Assembly: GCA_947468085.1 (NCBI GenBank)
Contig: CANIKY010000005.1
Coordinates: 1-53,390 of the forward strand
Direction of reading: 5' to 3'
Source: Paracoccaceae bacterium
Lineage (GTDB): Bacteria > Pseudomonadota > Alphaproteobacteria > Rhodobacterales > Rhodobacteraceae
DNA length: 53,390 nucleotides
Shown here: in pieces, positions 17,968-30,942 of the stretch
Layout: each line of letters starts with the position of its first letter
How positions within the stretch are numbered: position 1 is the stretch's first letter
Notes under the pieces: model-generated
What the model saw: only the letters and a program-made list of their open reading frames with translations
What the model was told of the DNA's origin: nothing
Database searches by the model: none
Translations under genes and position numbers: made by a program

Positions 17968-19092
17968 TTGACCCATCCTGCCCATGTTTTTCCCGCGCGG
18001 AAGGTCTTTGCAAACCTTGTGACCTGTTTGGCGCTGATGCTCTGGCCGGGCCTTGCGGCGGCGCTGGATGTAACGGTGGCCACCTTTACCACGCGGTTCA
18101 GCCACTTTGGCCCCGGCCTTTTGTTTCAGCACTTGCAAAAGGCCGTTGATCCGCACGTCGAAGAGGAAATCAAGACCATCGTCGCCCTGAAGGCTGATGT
18201 GCTGCTTTTGACCAACTTTGACTATGACTATGACGGGTTGGCACTTGGCGCGCTGCAAGTGCGGTTGCGCGATCTGGGCTTGGTCTATGCCGATGCCCTT
18301 GGGTTGCAGCCCAACACCGGCATTCCGACATGGCTGGATCTGAACCATGACGGCGCGCTGAGTGGGCCGCGCGATGCGCAGGCCTATGGGCGCTTTGCCG
18401 GGCAAGCGGGCATGGCCATTTTGTCACGCTATCCCATCGACCGCGCCCATATCCGCGACTTTACCGCGCTTTTGTGGAAAGACCTGCCCGAAGCCGATCT
18501 GCCGCCGGACATGGACCAAGACACCCGCTTGCTGCAGCGCCTGTCCAACGCGGGGCATTACGAGGTGCCGTTAACCTATGCGCAGGGAAAGACGCTGCGC
18601 CTGCTTGTCTGGTCGGCCACCCCGCCGCTGTTTGACGGGCCAGAGGATCGCAATGGCCGCCGCAATGCGGATGAAACAGCCCTATGGCTGCATCTGCTAG
18701 ACGGCACACTGCCCAAGATCGCCCCTGAGGCTGGCGTTCATGCACCGCCCGAAGAGCCTTTCGTGATCCTTGGCCAAGCCAATCTTGACCCTGCCGATGG
18801 GTCAGGAAAGCCACAATCCCTGCTGGCCCTGCTATCGCACCCCCTGCTGCAAGACCCCGCGCCACGCGGCCCCGCAAGCCATAACGACGCGGGTCAGCGT
18901 GGCGACCCTGCTTTGGATACGGCAGCCTTGAAAAGTGGGGCTGGCTTGCGGCTGGATTACCTTTTGCCATCGCGCAACATCACCGTGCAAACCGCAAGCG
19001 TGCTTTGGCCGATGCAAAGGCCACCCTTGGCCGAGGTAGAGACGCCCACCACCCAGCACTTTCCCGTTATAGCACAGCTGACCCTGCCCTAA
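17968..19092 (+). CDS. Exported endonuclease/exonuclease/phosphatase-like protein with altered active-site residues
   Basis: The 374-residue protein has a signal peptide (FANLVTCLALMLWPGLAAA) and an endonuclease/exonuclease/phosphatase-like fold. Recognisable blocks are VTVATFTTRF, ADVLLLTNFDYDYDG, RFAGQAGMAILSRYPI, FVILGQANLDPADGSG, LRLDYLLPS and TQHFPVIAQL. Compared with canonical members, the usual GDxN is GQAN and the usual SDH is TQH, so the catalytic acids there are missing. The start is probably TTG 17968, because AAGGGGGA lies 7 nt upstream; a GTG at 17950 is also in frame but unsupported. It sits between leuD and leuB without an obvious link to leucine synthesis. It may be a non-catalytic or divergent member; function is unknown. 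Confidence 0.75.
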   Translation: MTHPAHVFPARKVFANLVTCLALMLWPGLAAALDVTVATFTTRFSHFGPGLLFQHLQKAVDPHVEEEIKTIVALKADVLLLTNFDYDYDGLALGALQVRLRDLGLVYADALGLQPNTGIPTWLDLNHDGALSGPRDAQAYGRFAGQAGMAILSRYPIDRAHIRDFTALLWKDLPEADLPPDMDQDTRLLQRLSNAGHYEVPLTYAQGKTLRLLVWSATPPLFDGPEDRNGRRNADETALWLHLLDGTLPKIAPEAGVHAPPEEPFVILGQANLDPADGSGKPQSLLALLSHPLLQDPAPRGPASHNDAGQRGDPALDTAALKSGAGLRLDYLLPSRNITVQTASVLWPMQRPPLAEVETPTTQHFPVIAQLTLP

Positions 19093-19213
19093 GCCTGTTC
19101 AACCGCCCCTCATCCAAGGATTTCATCCCCTAACGAACCCGCCTACCTTCGCCCCGCTTGACCCCGTGCCGCCCACCCGTTAGGCCATCGGCGACCAAGC
19201 ATAGGAGCCGCAG

Positions 19214-20320
19214 ATGGCCAATCCCTCAATCCTCATCCTTGCCGGTGACGGCATCGGCCCCGAAGTTATGGGCGAAGTTAAAAAGATCATCACATGGTTT
19301 GATGCCAAGCGCGGGATCAAATTTGACGTCTCCGAAGATCTGGTGGGCGGCTGCGCTTATGACGCGCATGGCACGCCCCTAACAGACGCCACCATGGCCA
19401 AGGCGCAAGAAGTAGATTGCGTTCTGCTGGGCGCTGTGGGCGGGCCGAAATATGACAAGCTGGATTTCTCGGTCAAACCCGAGCGCGGCCTGCTGCGGTT
19501 GCGCAAGGAGATGGACCTTTTTTCCAACCTGCGCCCCGCGCAGTGCTTTGACGCTTTGGCCGACTTTTCATCGCTGAAAAAAGAGGTCGTGGCGGGCTTG
19601 GATATTGTGATCGTGCGCGAGTTGACCTCGGGCGTCTATTTCGGCGAACCGCGCGGGATTTTCATGGAAGGCAACGAGCGCGTGGGCATCAACACCCAAC
19701 GCTACACCGAATCTGAAATTGCCCGCGTGGCGCGTTCAGCGTTTGAACTGGCACGCAAGCGCAATAACAAGGTCTGCTCGATGGAGAAGGCCAATGTCAT
19801 GGAATCGGGCATTTTGTGGCGCGATGTGGTTCAAGAGATCCACGACAAAGAATATCCCGATGTGAACCTGACCCATATGTACGCCGATGCCGGTGCGATG
19901 CAGTTGTGCCGCTGGCCCAAGCAGTTTGACGTGATTGTCACCGACAACCTGTTTGGCGATATGCTGTCGGATATGGCGGCCATGCTGACGGGTAGCCTTG
20001 GAATGCTGCCCTCGGCCAGCCTTGGCCTGCCGCAGGCCAATGGCCGCCCCAAGGCATTGTATGAACCCGTGCATGGTTCGGCCCCCGATATCGCAGGCAC
20101 GGGCAAGGCCAATCCGATCGCGTGTATCTTGTCCTTTGCCATGGCCCTGCGCTATTCGTTCAATCTAGGAGACGAGGCGGCGCGCGTTGAAAAGGCGGTT
20201 GAAAAGGTGCTGGCAGACGGCGTGCGCACAGCCGATCTGATGGGCCCAGAAGGTGGCACACCGGTCAGCACCGCGCAGATGGGCGATGCGGTGATTGGCG
20301 CTTTGGAGGCCAGCCTGTAA
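19214..20320 (+). CDS. leuB: 3-isopropylmalate dehydrogenase
   Basis: The 368-residue NAD-dependent decarboxylating dehydrogenase catalyses the third leucine-specific step, after LeuCD. The [13 protein letters not shown]-terminus, [14 protein letters not shown] block, the metal-binding [15 protein letters not shown] segment and the NAD-binding [22 protein letters not shown] segment are all present. AGGAG lies about 6 nt before the ATG. It has its own terminator just downstream and is separated from leuCD by the exported nuclease-like gene. Confidence 0.98.
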   Translation: MANPSILILAGDGIGPEVMGEVKKIITWFDAKRGIKFDVSEDLVGGCAYDAHGTPLTDATMAKAQEVDCVLLGAVGGPKYDKLDFSVKPERGLLRLRKEMDLFSNLRPAQCFDALADFSSLKKEVVAGLDIVIVRELTSGVYFGEPRGIFMEGNERVGINTQRYTESEIARVARSAFELARKRNNKVCSMEKANVMESGILWRDVVQEIHDKEYPDVNLTHMYADAGAMQLCRWPKQFDVIVTDNLFGDMLSDMAAMLTGSLGMLPSASLGLPQANGRPKALYEPVHGSAPDIAGTGKANPIACILSFAMALRYSFNLGDEAARVEKAVEKVLADGVRTADLMGPEGGTPVSTAQMGDAVIGALEASL

Positions 20321-20347
20321 CCCGCCCGCGCAGGACTAGAGAAAACG

Positions 20348-20379
20348 ACGCGCCCGTGACGGTCACGGGCGCGTTTTTG
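20348..20379 (+). terminator. Intrinsic terminator after leuB
   Basis: A 13-bp perfect inverted repeat (20348-20360 with 20362-20374) is followed by a T-run. It begins 27 nt after the leuB stop and ends 26 nt before the next transporter start, so the transporter needs its own promoter or readthrough. Confidence 0.92.
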
Positions 20380-20405
20380 TTACAAATGACCGTCACAAGG
20401 CAGAT

Positions 20406-21287
20406 ATGACCAAGATGTCCAATCCCCTGAAAGGCGCGCTTTTGGCGCTGGCGTCTTTTTGCGCCTATGCTTGTTCGGATGTGTCGATCAAGGCCTTGGG
20501 GCATGGGATGGGCTCGTTTCAAGTCATGTTCTTCTCGGCCGTTTGCACCCTTCCCTTCATTTTGGGCCAGATATTCTGGCAAGACAGACACGCCAGTCTG
20601 CGCCCCGCCTTACCGGGGCTGACGGCGGTGCGCGTGCTGATCTCGCTTTTGGGCGGCGGGTTTGTGACCTATACGTTCACCCACCTGCCCTTGGCGCAGT
20701 GCTATGCGATCTTCTTTACCATGCCATTGATGATCACCCTTCTGGCTTGGCCCATGCTGGGTGAACCGGTTGACCCCCTGCGCGGGACCATCATTGTTGC
20801 GGGTTTTGGCGGTGTGCTGATCGCCCTGCAACCCGGTTCAACCGATTTCCAACTGGCGCATCTGACGGCCATTCTGGGGGCTATCACAGGGGCGCTCAAT
20901 TCGCTGATCTTTCGCATGATTGGGCACCGCGAAAAGTCGGGGGTGATTTTGCTTTATCCGGTGGTTGGGCAAATCTTGGGTGCGGGGATGATCATGCCAT
21001 TTGTCTGGCAACCTCTTTCGCTGAGTGACTGGCAAGTGGGCCTGCAGATGGGGGCCTTGGGGCTGGTGGGGGGGTTGTTTATCATTGCGGCCTACCGCAC
21101 GGCGCCGGCGATTGTTGTGGCGCCGATGCAATACAGCCAGATTGTTTGGGCAAGTTTGCTAGGGTATTTGCTGTGGGGTGAAAAGCCCAGTTTGGCGGCC
21201 ACCTTGGGTATTGGCGTGATTGTTGCGGCAGGTCTGGCGCTGCTGGCCGTTGCCGGGCGGCAAAGCGCGCAACTACGCCAAGCCTAA
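20406..21287 (+). CDS. EamA/DMT-family transporter
   Basis: The 293-residue, ten-helix protein of two EamA repeats begins PLKGALLALASFCAYACSDVSIKALG, closely paralleling the next gene (LNGALLALLSFGIYAISDAIVKYMG). The second half has the APMQYSQIVWASLLGYLLWGE motif, in which QYSQ replaces the PFAY seen in the first pair. With the next gene it forms a second tandem pair of a different DMT subgroup. The substrate is unknown. Confidence 0.87.
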   Translation: MTKMSNPLKGALLALASFCAYACSDVSIKALGHGMGSFQVMFFSAVCTLPFILGQIFWQDRHASLRPALPGLTAVRVLISLLGGGFVTYTFTHLPLAQCYAIFFTMPLMITLLAWPMLGEPVDPLRGTIIVAGFGGVLIALQPGSTDFQLAHLTAILGAITGALNSLIFRMIGHREKSGVILLYPVVGQILGAGMIMPFVWQPLSLSDWQVGLQMGALGLVGGLFIIAAYRTAPAIVVAPMQYSQIVWASLLGYLLWGEKPSLAATLGIGVIVAAGLALLAVAGRQSAQLRQA

Positions 21288-21362
21288 GCCCGCATTTCGC
21301 TTGAAATCACCCGCATTTGGCGCGAGGGACAGTGCATCATCCCGCGCAACATCAGGTCGTCC

Positions 21363-22355
21363 ATGCAAGCTCGCACCTCTACCCTGAACGGCGCGCTTTT
21401 GGCCCTTTTGTCGTTTGGCATCTACGCCATCAGCGATGCCATCGTGAAGTACATGGGGGCCAGTTACAGCCCGTTTCAGAACATCTTCTTTTCTGGCCTT
21501 TTTGGATTTCCCTTGGTGGCCATTATGCTGATGACCGACCGCTCCGAAGGCAACCTTATCCCACGCAAACCCGCCATGACGTTGCTGCGATCTGCCTTAG
21601 TGGTGGTCAACGTGCTTTGCGGTTTTTACGCCTTTGCCACCCTTCCCTTAAGTGAGGCTTACCCGATCTTCTTCGCCTCACCCCTGCTGATCACCTTGTT
21701 CGCCATCCCCATGCTAGGCGAACGGGTGGGCATTCACCGCGGATTGGCGATTGTGGTGGGACTTTTGGGCGTGCTGGTGGTGCTGCGGCCGGGGCAGTCA
21801 CATTTGGGGTTGGGGCATTTGGCAGCTATTGCGGCAGCGCTTATCTTTGCCGTGAATTCGGTTCTGGTCCGCATCACGGGGCAATCAGAACGTTCGGTCG
21901 TAATTATGCTGTACCCGATGATCGCCAACACCCTTGTCTCAGGTTTGGCGTTACCCTTTGTCTACCAGCCCTTGCCATTGGCGCATTTGGGCCTGCTGGC
22001 TGCGATGGCGACGCTGAGTTTTCTAGGCGGGCTTATTGCAATCGCCGCTTACAGGCGCGCACAAGCGGCGATTGTGGCAACCATGCAATATAGCCAGATC
22101 ATCTGGGCCTCAATCTTCGGCGCGCTGATTTTTCATGAAAAAAGTGATGTCTGGACGCTGGTTGGCACCGTGATCATCATCGCCTCGGGCATCTATATTG
22201 TGCTGCGCGAAGGCACGCCCGCCGTGTCCAAGACCAAGCCCGTGACAGAAGCGCGGGCCGAGTTTAACCTTGGATTGCAACCGCGCTCTAGCGCGTGGCT
22301 GAAATTCTTTGATAGCCGCAAAGCCCGCGCGGCAGAGCGTACCGACCTCTCATAA
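21363..22355 (+). CDS. EamA/DMT-family transporter
   Basis: The 330-residue protein has ten predicted membrane helices plus a hydrophilic C-terminal tail of about 45 residues not found in its upstream paralogue. The conserved late-helix motif is ATMQYSQIIWASIFGALIFHE. It lies 75 nt after the paralogous gene on the same strand. The arginine-rich tail is predicted to be cytoplasmic. The substrate is unknown. Confidence 0.87.
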   Translation: MQARTSTLNGALLALLSFGIYAISDAIVKYMGASYSPFQNIFFSGLFGFPLVAIMLMTDRSEGNLIPRKPAMTLLRSALVVVNVLCGFYAFATLPLSEAYPIFFASPLLITLFAIPMLGERVGIHRGLAIVVGLLGVLVVLRPGQSHLGLGHLAAIAAALIFAVNSVLVRITGQSERSVVIMLYPMIANTLVSGLALPFVYQPLPLAHLGLLAAMATLSFLGGLIAIAAYRRAQAAIVATMQYSQIIWASIFGALIFHEKSDVWTLVGTVIIIASGIYIVLREGTPAVSKTKPVTEARAEFNLGLQPRSSAWLKFFDSRKARAAERTDLS

Positions 22356-22431
22356 AGCGGTGCGGTTTTAGCCCTCATCGCGCCGCCCCCCTTGCTAATA
22401 GACGCGCATCAGGCTAAAGCGCGACCACGGT

Positions 22432-22508
22432 CGGAGCGTAGCGCAGTCTGGTAGCGCACCTGCTTCGGGAGCAGGGGGTCGGAGGTTCGAATCCTCTCGC
22501 TCCGACCA
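22432..22508 (+). tRNA. tRNA-Pro (anticodon CGG)
   Basis: A 77-nt cloverleaf with encoded CCA is present. The acceptor pairs CGGAGCG with CGCTCCG, the anticodon stem is CCTGC/GCAGG with loop TTCGGGA (anticodon CGG, reading CCG), and the T arm contains GGAGG-TTCGAAT-CCTCT. Confidence 0.97.
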
Positions 22509-22619
22509 AATCTCCCGATTTATTGTCGCCATTGGCAGACAGCGGCCTTCAGGCCGCCATGTTGCGCGTTGCGTTAAGGGCGCGTAAACAGCGCCGAACC
22601 CTATCGAAAGACCCTAGAC

Positions 22620-24143
22620 ATGCCCTCAAATAAACCCGTTGTTTTGTGCATTCTGGATGGCTGGGGTCTTGGCACCAATCCGGCGGTATCAGCCCCCGCC
22701 CAAGCCCATGTGCCCAATTTCAATCGCCTGTGGCAGACCTGCCCCCATGAGACGCTGACGACCTTTGGCCCTGATGTCGGCCTGCCCACCGGCCAGATGG
22801 GCAATTCGGAAGTGGGCCATACCAACATCGGCGCAGGCCGCGTGGTGGCAATGGATCTGGGCGCGATTGATCTGGCGATTGAGGATGGCAGCTTTGCGCA
22901 GAACCCAAGTTTGCGGCGCTTTGCCGACAAGCTTAAAGCCTCTGGCGGGACGGCGCATTTGATGGGGGTGATTTCAGATGGCGGGGTGCATGGCCATTTG
23001 AACCACGTTCTGGCCGCCGCCCGCGCGTTGACAGCCCTTGGCGTACCCGTCGCCCTGCACGCCATCACCGACGGGCGCGACGTGTCGCCCAGTTCGGCGG
23101 CAGATTTTATCGAGGCCCTGATGGTGTCTTTGCCGCAAAGGGCCAAGCTTGCCACCGTCATCGGCCGATATTGGGCGATGGACCGCGACACAAGATGGGA
23201 ACGTGTGGCCCGCGCCTTTGAGGCCATGGTGAACGCCAAAGGCGCACACGCAGCCACCCCGCAAGCCGCCGTTGCCGCATCTTATGCCAAAGGCGAGATG
23301 GACGAATTCATAGCCCCCACCATGATCGGCAATTACCAAGGCGCGCGCGATGGCGACGGCTTCTTTTGCCTAAACTTCCGTTCCGACCGCGCGCGCGAGG
23401 TTATGGCGGCCTTGGCAGAGCCTGATTTTACCGGCTTTGACACCGGCAAAAGGCCCAAATGGGCAGCGCTTTTGGGCATGGTGGAATATTCCGCACAATC
23501 CAGCGCCTATCTGGATACGGCCTATCCGAAACGCTTCTTGGCCAATACGATCGGTGAATGGGTGGCCAAACAGGGCAAAACCCAGTTCCGTTTGGCCGAG
23601 ACGGAAAAATACCCCCATGTCACCTTCTTTTTAAACGGAGGCCGCGAAGAGCCGTTTGAAGGCGAAGCGCGCTTTATGCCCAAATCGCCCAAAGTGGCGA
23701 CCTATGATTTGCAGCCAGAGATGTCCTCGGCCGAGGTGGCGGACCACTTGGTGCAGGCCATCGAGACGGGTTATGACCTGATCGTCGTCAACTTCGCCAA
23801 CCCCGATATGGTCGGCCACACGGGCAGCCTGCCCGCTGCCATCAAAGCCTGCGAGGCGGTGGATAGGGGTCTTGGCCGCGCGCTTGACGCGCTGGCCAAG
23901 GCGGGCGGGGCGATGATCGTGACGGCGGATCATGGCAATTGCGAGATGATGGTCGATCCGGTGACTGGGGGGCCGCACACGGCGCATACCGTCAATCCGG
24001 TGCCGGTGATTCTGGTGGGTGGCCCTAAAGGGGCGCAGTTGCGCGCAGGCGGACGGCTGGCGGATCTGGCCCCCACGCTTCTGGCGCTGATGGGCCTTGA
24101 TCAACCAGCCGAAATGACGGGCAAAAGCCTAGTTTTGGGGTGA
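22620..24143 (+). CDS. gpmI: 2,3-bisphosphoglycerate-independent phosphoglycerate mutase
   Basis: The 507-residue alkaline-phosphatase-superfamily enzyme interconverts 3- and 2-phosphoglycerate in glycolysis and gluconeogenesis using two metal ions. Seen: VLCILDGWG (first metal-binding Asp), [14 protein letters not shown] with the phosphorylated Ser, [12 protein letters not shown], and the C-terminal [13 protein letters not shown] and [10 protein letters not shown] metal-binding blocks. Length fits the bacterial iPGM family. With pckA it serves gluconeogenic flux. A 7-bp hairpin without a T-run follows the stop. Confidence 0.97.
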   Translation: MPSNKPVVLCILDGWGLGTNPAVSAPAQAHVPNFNRLWQTCPHETLTTFGPDVGLPTGQMGNSEVGHTNIGAGRVVAMDLGAIDLAIEDGSFAQNPSLRRFADKLKASGGTAHLMGVISDGGVHGHLNHVLAAARALTALGVPVALHAITDGRDVSPSSAADFIEALMVSLPQRAKLATVIGRYWAMDRDTRWERVARAFEAMVNAKGAHAATPQAAVAASYAKGEMDEFIAPTMIGNYQGARDGDGFFCLNFRSDRAREVMAALAEPDFTGFDTGKRPKWAALLGMVEYSAQSSAYLDTAYPKRFLANTIGEWVAKQGKTQFRLAETEKYPHVTFFLNGGREEPFEGEARFMPKSPKVATYDLQPEMSSAEVADHLVQAIETGYDLIVVNFANPDMVGHTGSLPAAIKACEAVDRGLGRALDALAKAGGAMIVTADHGNCEMMVDPVTGGPHTAHTVNPVPVILVGGPKGAQLRAGGRLADLAPTLLALMGLDQPAEMTGKSLVLG

Positions 24144-24364
24144 AATGCAGCGGTTTTACGCAAAAGTGATGCGCTTTTGCCCCACCAAACGCCTATCAAT
24201 AGGTTCAGTTGGAACGAGTTTGGCTCTAGGGCGTCAAAGGCCGTCAAATCTGACGATATTCAGATGCGCCCGCTAGGGGCTTTGGTGTAAGCAAAGACAA
24301 GAAGACAAGCGGCGCAGGTCGCCCCAAAGGGGGCAGGCGGGCCGCAAATGGGGAAGTGGACGCA
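24144..24364. other. Non-coding gap between gpmI and ctpA
   Basis: This 221-bp gap contains a hairpin at 24160-24180 (GCAAAAG, 7-nt loop, CTTTTGC) lacking a following T-run, so it is at best a weak terminator. I see no gene. From general knowledge, many alphaproteobacteria carry an EnvC-like peptidase gene beside ctpA; none is present here. Confidence 0.5.
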
Positions 24365-25708
24365 ATGAACAAGGTTCTGATAGCCGCAGTGGGCGGTGTG
24401 GTAGCCGGCGCGCTGATTGTCACGCAATTTATCGGACCCTTGGTCGCCCAAACGGCGAACAAAGACACTTCGGTTTACCAGCAACTGGACCTGTTCGGCG
24501 ATGTCTTCGAACGCATCCGCGCCCAATATGTTGAAGAGGTGGACAACAAGAAACTGATCGAAGCAGCGGTCAATGGTATGCTCACCTCGCTTGATCCGCA
24601 TTCCAGCTATATGAGTGCGGATGACTATGCTGCGATGCAGGTGGAAACCAAGGGCGAGTTTGGCGGCCTTGGCATCGAGGTGACGCAGCAGGACGGCTAC
24701 GTCAAAGTGGTTTCGCCCATTGACGGCACTCCGGCAGATAAGGCCGGCATCACCACCGGCGATTTGATTATCAAGGTCAATGGCAAGTCGGTCAACGGGC
24801 TGACGATGGACCAAGCGGTCGACCAAATGCGCGGGCCGATCGGGTCAGAAGTGATCATCACCGTGGTGCGCGAAGGGGTCAAAGAGCCCTTCGACGTATC
24901 GATCATCCGCGATACAATCAAGGTCGCCGCCGTCAAGGGCCGCTTGATCGGCACAACGATTGTGGTTCGCATCACTTCCTTCACGAATCAAACCTTCAGC
25001 GGGTTGCAATCGGAACTGAAGAAAGCCGCTGCTGAGGCGGGCGGGATGGAGAAAGTCACCGGTGTGGTGCTGGATCTGCGCAACAACCCCGGGGGGCTGT
25101 TGATGCAGGCGATTGACGTTTCTGACGCTTTCCTGAACGAGGGGGAGATCGTCTCGACCCGCGGGCGCAACCCACAAGACAACGAGCGTTTCAATGCGAC
25201 CAAAGGCGATCTCACCGATGGAAAACCGGTTGTCGTGCTGATCAACGGCGGCTCGGCCTCGGCGTCGGAAATCGTCACGGGGGCTTTGCAGGATCATCAT
25301 CGCGCTATTGTGGTGGGCACCAAAAGCTTTGGCAAAGGATCAGTCCAAACCATCATTCCGGTGCGCGGCGAAGGGGCGATGCGGTTGACGACGGCACGGT
25401 ATTACACACCTTCTGGCCGGTCGATCCAAGCCTTGGGGGTGATGCCGGACATTGTGGTCAACCAGCCGCTGGTCGACCCAAACGCCAAGCCCACCGATGA
25501 TAAGACGGCAGAGGCAAACAAGATGACATCGGAAGCCGATCTGAATGGGATTATCTCGAACGATTCCATGACGGATGAAGAAAAGAAGCAGTTGGAAAAC
25601 GACCGCGCCCGCACGGAAGAGGCCTCACAACTGCGCGACGACGATTTCCAACTGGCATATGCCATTGATATCCTGCGCGGTCTGGCCGTCGTGGCCCCCC
25701 AACCGTGA
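24365..25708 (+). CDS. ctpA: Carboxy-terminal processing protease, S41 family
   Basis: The 447-residue protease starts with a membrane/signal segment ([20 protein letters not shown]), then an N-terminal helical region, a PDZ domain (about 92-172) and the S41 catalytic domain. The Ser/Lys dyad is visible: Ser of GGSASASE (about 299) and Lys of KSFGKGSVQ (about 324). It is predicted to act in the periplasm on C-termini of exported proteins or cell-wall hydrolases. ATG 24365 is used; a GTG at 24356 is also in frame. It overlaps rppH by 4 nt (GTGA). The C-terminal 90 residues are acidic and rich in charged helices. Confidence 0.95.
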   Translation: MNKVLIAAVGGVVAGALIVTQFIGPLVAQTANKDTSVYQQLDLFGDVFERIRAQYVEEVDNKKLIEAAVNGMLTSLDPHSSYMSADDYAAMQVETKGEFGGLGIEVTQQDGYVKVVSPIDGTPADKAGITTGDLIIKVNGKSVNGLTMDQAVDQMRGPIGSEVIITVVREGVKEPFDVSIIRDTIKVAAVKGRLIGTTIVVRITSFTNQTFSGLQSELKKAAAEAGGMEKVTGVVLDLRNNPGGLLMQAIDVSDAFLNEGEIVSTRGRNPQDNERFNATKGDLTDGKPVVVLINGGSASASEIVTGALQDHHRAIVVGTKSFGKGSVQTIIPVRGEGAMRLTTARYYTPSGRSIQALGVMPDIVVNQPLVDPNAKPTDDKTAEANKMTSEADLNGIISNDSMTDEEKKQLENDRARTEEASQLRDDDFQLAYAIDILRGLAVVAPQP

Positions 25709-26175
25709 GCGATCTGCCCTATCGTCCCTGCGTTGGCGTGACCCTGATCAACCCTGCGGGGTTGATCTTTGCAGGCCGCCGCTTGGACGGCGCGCCTCAG
25801 GCGTGGCAAATGCCGCAGGGTGGCATTGACGAGGGTGAAAAGCCCCGCGCCGCAGGCTTACGAGAATTGGCCGAGGAAACTGGCGTGACGTCCGAGTTGG
25901 TGACATTTCTGGCTAAAACCCCTGATTGGCTGACCTATGACCTGCCGCCCGAATTGCTGGGCAAAGTCTGGGGCGGCAAGTTCAAAGGGCAAAGGCAAAA
26001 GTGGTATCTCTACCGCTTTGACGGGCGCGACGATCAGGTCAACATCGTGCAACCGCATCAGGAATTTGCACAATGGCGCTGGATCGCCGCGGATGAGATG
26101 CTGGCCGCCATCGTGCCATTCAAGCGGGCCGTTTATGAACAGGTGATCGCGGCCTTTCGACCCCACTTGGCCTAA
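25705..26175 (+). CDS. rppH: RNA pyrophosphohydrolase
   Basis: The 156-residue Nudix hydrolase removes pyrophosphate from the 5' end of mRNAs and so starts RNase E-dependent decay. The Nudix box G-x5-E-x7-REUXEEXGU is complete, from GGIDEG (about 39) to RELAEETGV (about 53-61). The WQMPQGG and KWYLYRF blocks are typical of RppH. GTG is the start codon and overlaps the ctpA stop. The 3' end interlocks with the convergent glycosyltransferase stop. Confidence 0.95.
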   Translation: MSDLPYRPCVGVTLINPAGLIFAGRRLDGAPQAWQMPQGGIDEGEKPRAAGLRELAEETGVTSELVTFLAKTPDWLTYDLPPELLGKVWGGKFKGQRQKWYLYRFDGRDDQVNIVQPHQEFAQWRWIAADEMLAAIVPFKRAVYEQVIAAFRPHLA

Positions 26176-28031
26176 GGCTGGGGTGGCAGGTTTAAGGCTT
26201 TGCGCCAATACTCGGGTGTGGTGATCTGTGGATAGCGGCTGCGATACAGCGCCCTAAGCCTGCCATGCTGCACCAAAGTGCGCAGCGTTAGCCCAAGCGT
26301 TCGCGCCAAAAGCCAAGCAGCCTGCACGATGTTGCAGCGTGTCATATAGGCCTTATCCCCTGCCACGTTCAGGAACGTCAGTTGCGCAGCCCCCCAAACG
26401 GCATCACTAAAACCACGCTGGGCAGCAAGAATTATCCGCTTGGCGCCCCAGCGGCCAAAAAAAGGCAAGATATGTCCGTTCAGTGAGATGGGATAAAACA
26501 GGCGGCGGGCAGCTTTGTTGGTCCCTAAAAAACCTTCGCGCTCTTTCAGATCAAAGTTGGCAAGAGGCTGCCAAACCTCATTTTTGATAAAGGTCTTGAT
26601 GGCCGCGCGTGCAGGGCCAGCGTCGGGATGGGTTGCAAAGTAATCGGGGCCTTTTAGCACATCACGCCATGCCAGCAGAACGGCTTCTATGGATTCATAC
26701 TGAAACTTCACAATATTCCGCCGCACAAAAGCCAAGGGGATAGCGATCAAGCCAATCCGACTGGTGGCCATATGATTCAGCGCAAGGTGATGAACCATAT
26801 GGCTGCGCAGGTCGAGATACCAATTCAGGGGCGTTTCCTTATCCACAAAGCTTTCGCCAAAAGCCACCACGCCGTTCAACCTTGTAATCACAAAATCATT
26901 TGCAAGCGAAAAGTTCACATCATCCCCCCGCACAAAGAAGGGAAAAGGATAAGTGCAAACATGGGCTACGGGAAAGGCAAAGAACCACCACCCGCCGTAC
27001 AGCTTGGGCGGCCGGATCAGGGCAGTCTTTTGTTCCATCAGAAAAAATGCCCGAAAGTCGCGCAGATCGGTGCCCTGAAACTGCGGATAGCATTTATGGT
27101 TAAAGACAGCGCCATTTTCAGCCATCAGGGCGCGTTCGGTTGCGTTGATCAAGGCTCCGGCGACGGCTGCCCTGTCATCTTTGGCAAGGGTTAGGAAAGC
27201 AAAGGTGCGGTGCAACGCCTCCATCGGGATTGCGGCGTCATCGTCCATGAAAAGGATATGGGAAAAGCCTTCCGTCTTTGCCTGTAACAGGCCCCGAGTG
27301 AAACCGCCTGCTCCGCCCAGATTGGCATTGGCAAAGCGGCGAAGTTTGGGGTGCGGGTCGATCTGGGCGCTGTCGTCGTTGTCGATGATAAGGCATTCCA
27401 TCTGCGAGCCAAACTCAGCTTGATCAAGGTAAAGCGCCAAGCGCCGCGCTGTGGCCTTGACTTGGGCTTCGCGGCGAAAGGTTGTGATCACAATCGCCAA
27501 ACGACAACTTGGGTTTGCCTGCGATTGTGTCATATAGCGGGCTGCTGTCAGGCAAGCATCAGAGGAAATCGCGCGGATTTCGAATGTGATCAAGCCCAAC
27601 CCCGCGCTGTCACTGTAATGCGACAGGTCCAAAAGATCCTCGCCCTCTAGGGCCAAGTCTAAGACCCTAACAGCCAGCACCTCGTGATAGAATTCAGACA
27701 GGGCGTGCAGTACTGTTACCTCTACCCGGCCCTGCCCGGTTAAGCCCAGCCACAGGCCCTGCAAGTCACAGCATTTGTGCCATTTGGCGATGCAAAGGGC
27801 GTTGAAATAGGTGTCAAATTTGGCGACCGAATTCTGAGGTATCCAGTAAGCACCAAGGTCAGATTCGTGGGCCACGAAACGGTCAGCATGGGCAAACATA
27901 TGCGGCTCAAGGCACAGGCCCCTTTCGGGAAAGGTCAAGTTTTGCAATGTTATCCACTGCGCGATAGGGGGTGTATCTTGCCCCGGTAATGCTATGGGCC
28001 TTTTGCGAGTGCCGTGTGACGCTGCGCTCAT
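26172..28031 (-). CDS. GlfT2-like galactofuranosyltransferase
   Basis: The protein of about 619 residues resembles the mycobacterial GlfT2 type of galactofuranosyltransferase. An N-terminal beta-rich domain (about 1-173) precedes a GT-A domain (from about 176) with [20 protein letters not shown] and the [10 protein letters not shown] block, whose DDD is the metal-binding motif. A long C-terminal helical domain follows. It would transfer galactofuranose from UDP-Galf to a growing glycan. I chose ATG 28031 because AAGGA is 6 nt upstream; an ATG at 28037 is also possible. Third gene of an operon with glf and a second GT2. The gene makes an unusual pairing for this bacterial group; the acceptor is unknown. 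Confidence 0.82.
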   Translation of the reverse strand: MSAASHGTRKRPIALPGQDTPPIAQWITLQNLTFPERGLCLEPHMFAHADRFVAHESDLGAYWIPQNSVAKFDTYFNALCIAKWHKCCDLQGLWLGLTGQGRVEVTVLHALSEFYHEVLAVRVLDLALEGEDLLDLSHYSDSAGLGLITFEIRAISSDACLTAARYMTQSQANPSCRLAIVITTFRREAQVKATARRLALYLDQAEFGSQMECLIIDNDDSAQIDPHPKLRRFANANLGGAGGFTRGLLQAKTEGFSHILFMDDDAAIPMEALHRTFAFLTLAKDDRAAVAGALINATERALMAENGAVFNHKCYPQFQGTDLRDFRAFFLMEQKTALIRPPKLYGGWWFFAFPVAHVCTYPFPFFVRGDDVNFSLANDFVITRLNGVVAFGESFVDKETPLNWYLDLRSHMVHHLALNHMATSRIGLIAIPLAFVRRNIVKFQYESIEAVLLAWRDVLKGPDYFATHPDAGPARAAIKTFIKNEVWQPLANFDLKEREGFLGTNKAARRLFYPISLNGHILPFFGRWGAKRIILAAQRGFSDAVWGAAQLTFLNVAGDKAYMTRCNIVQAAWLLARTLGLTLRTLVQHGRLRALYRSRYPQITTPEYWRKALNLPPQP

Positions 28032-28076
28032 GTCCATTCCTTAGCTTCATAAAATTTGGATTTTTTGAAAGAATTA

Positions 28077-30549
<2,473 letters not shown>

Positions 30550-30942
30550 TGTCAACGGCGGAGTAAAACTTTGCAATTTTAGCCCTTTCCGGTGACAGCG
30601 AGGGTTGGGGCATTTTAATCGTGGAACTTTACCGGAAGGCCCGTCTCGCACGTCGGGGCGGCATGATCGAACGCGCGGCGGCGATTCATTTTGGGGTGTC
30701 CCCCGCGAGCGTGAAGAATATTAAGGGTTTTTCAGTGCCGCCCGGTTATTGGCGCACGGCACAGATCAAGCGGCCGAAGCTGGACGGCTTTACCGGCTTC
30801 ATCGATGCATGGCTGACGACAGCATCGGGCAGCGACTGATCCGTGATATAGAAGCGATGATGGATCTGCCCGCATCGCCATTTGATGCCTGTGATCAGGC
30901 GACTGGATAGGTGAACTCGCAGTCCCTGGTGCGTTACAAGAT
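30550..30942 (+). pseudogene. IS21-family remnant with internally deleted istA
   Basis: The left end TGTCAACGGCGGAGTAAAA at 30550 resembles an IS21-type terminus. A GTG at 30621 opens a frame whose first about 60 residues (MELYRKARLARRGG, FSVPPGYWR, IKRPKLDGFTGFIDAWL) match the IstA N-terminus. The sequence then jumps, in another frame, to a later IstA segment (LIRDIEAMMDLPASPFDACDQATG, stop, VNSQSLVRYK). A large internal deletion, a frame change and a nonsense codon make it inactive. It ends abruptly against an IS3 remnant near 30942. Confidence 0.75.

Noticed and set aside
24160-24180. Hairpin after gpmI as an intrinsic terminator
   Set aside because: The 7-bp stem is A/T-rich in its middle and is followed by CCCACC rather than a T-run.
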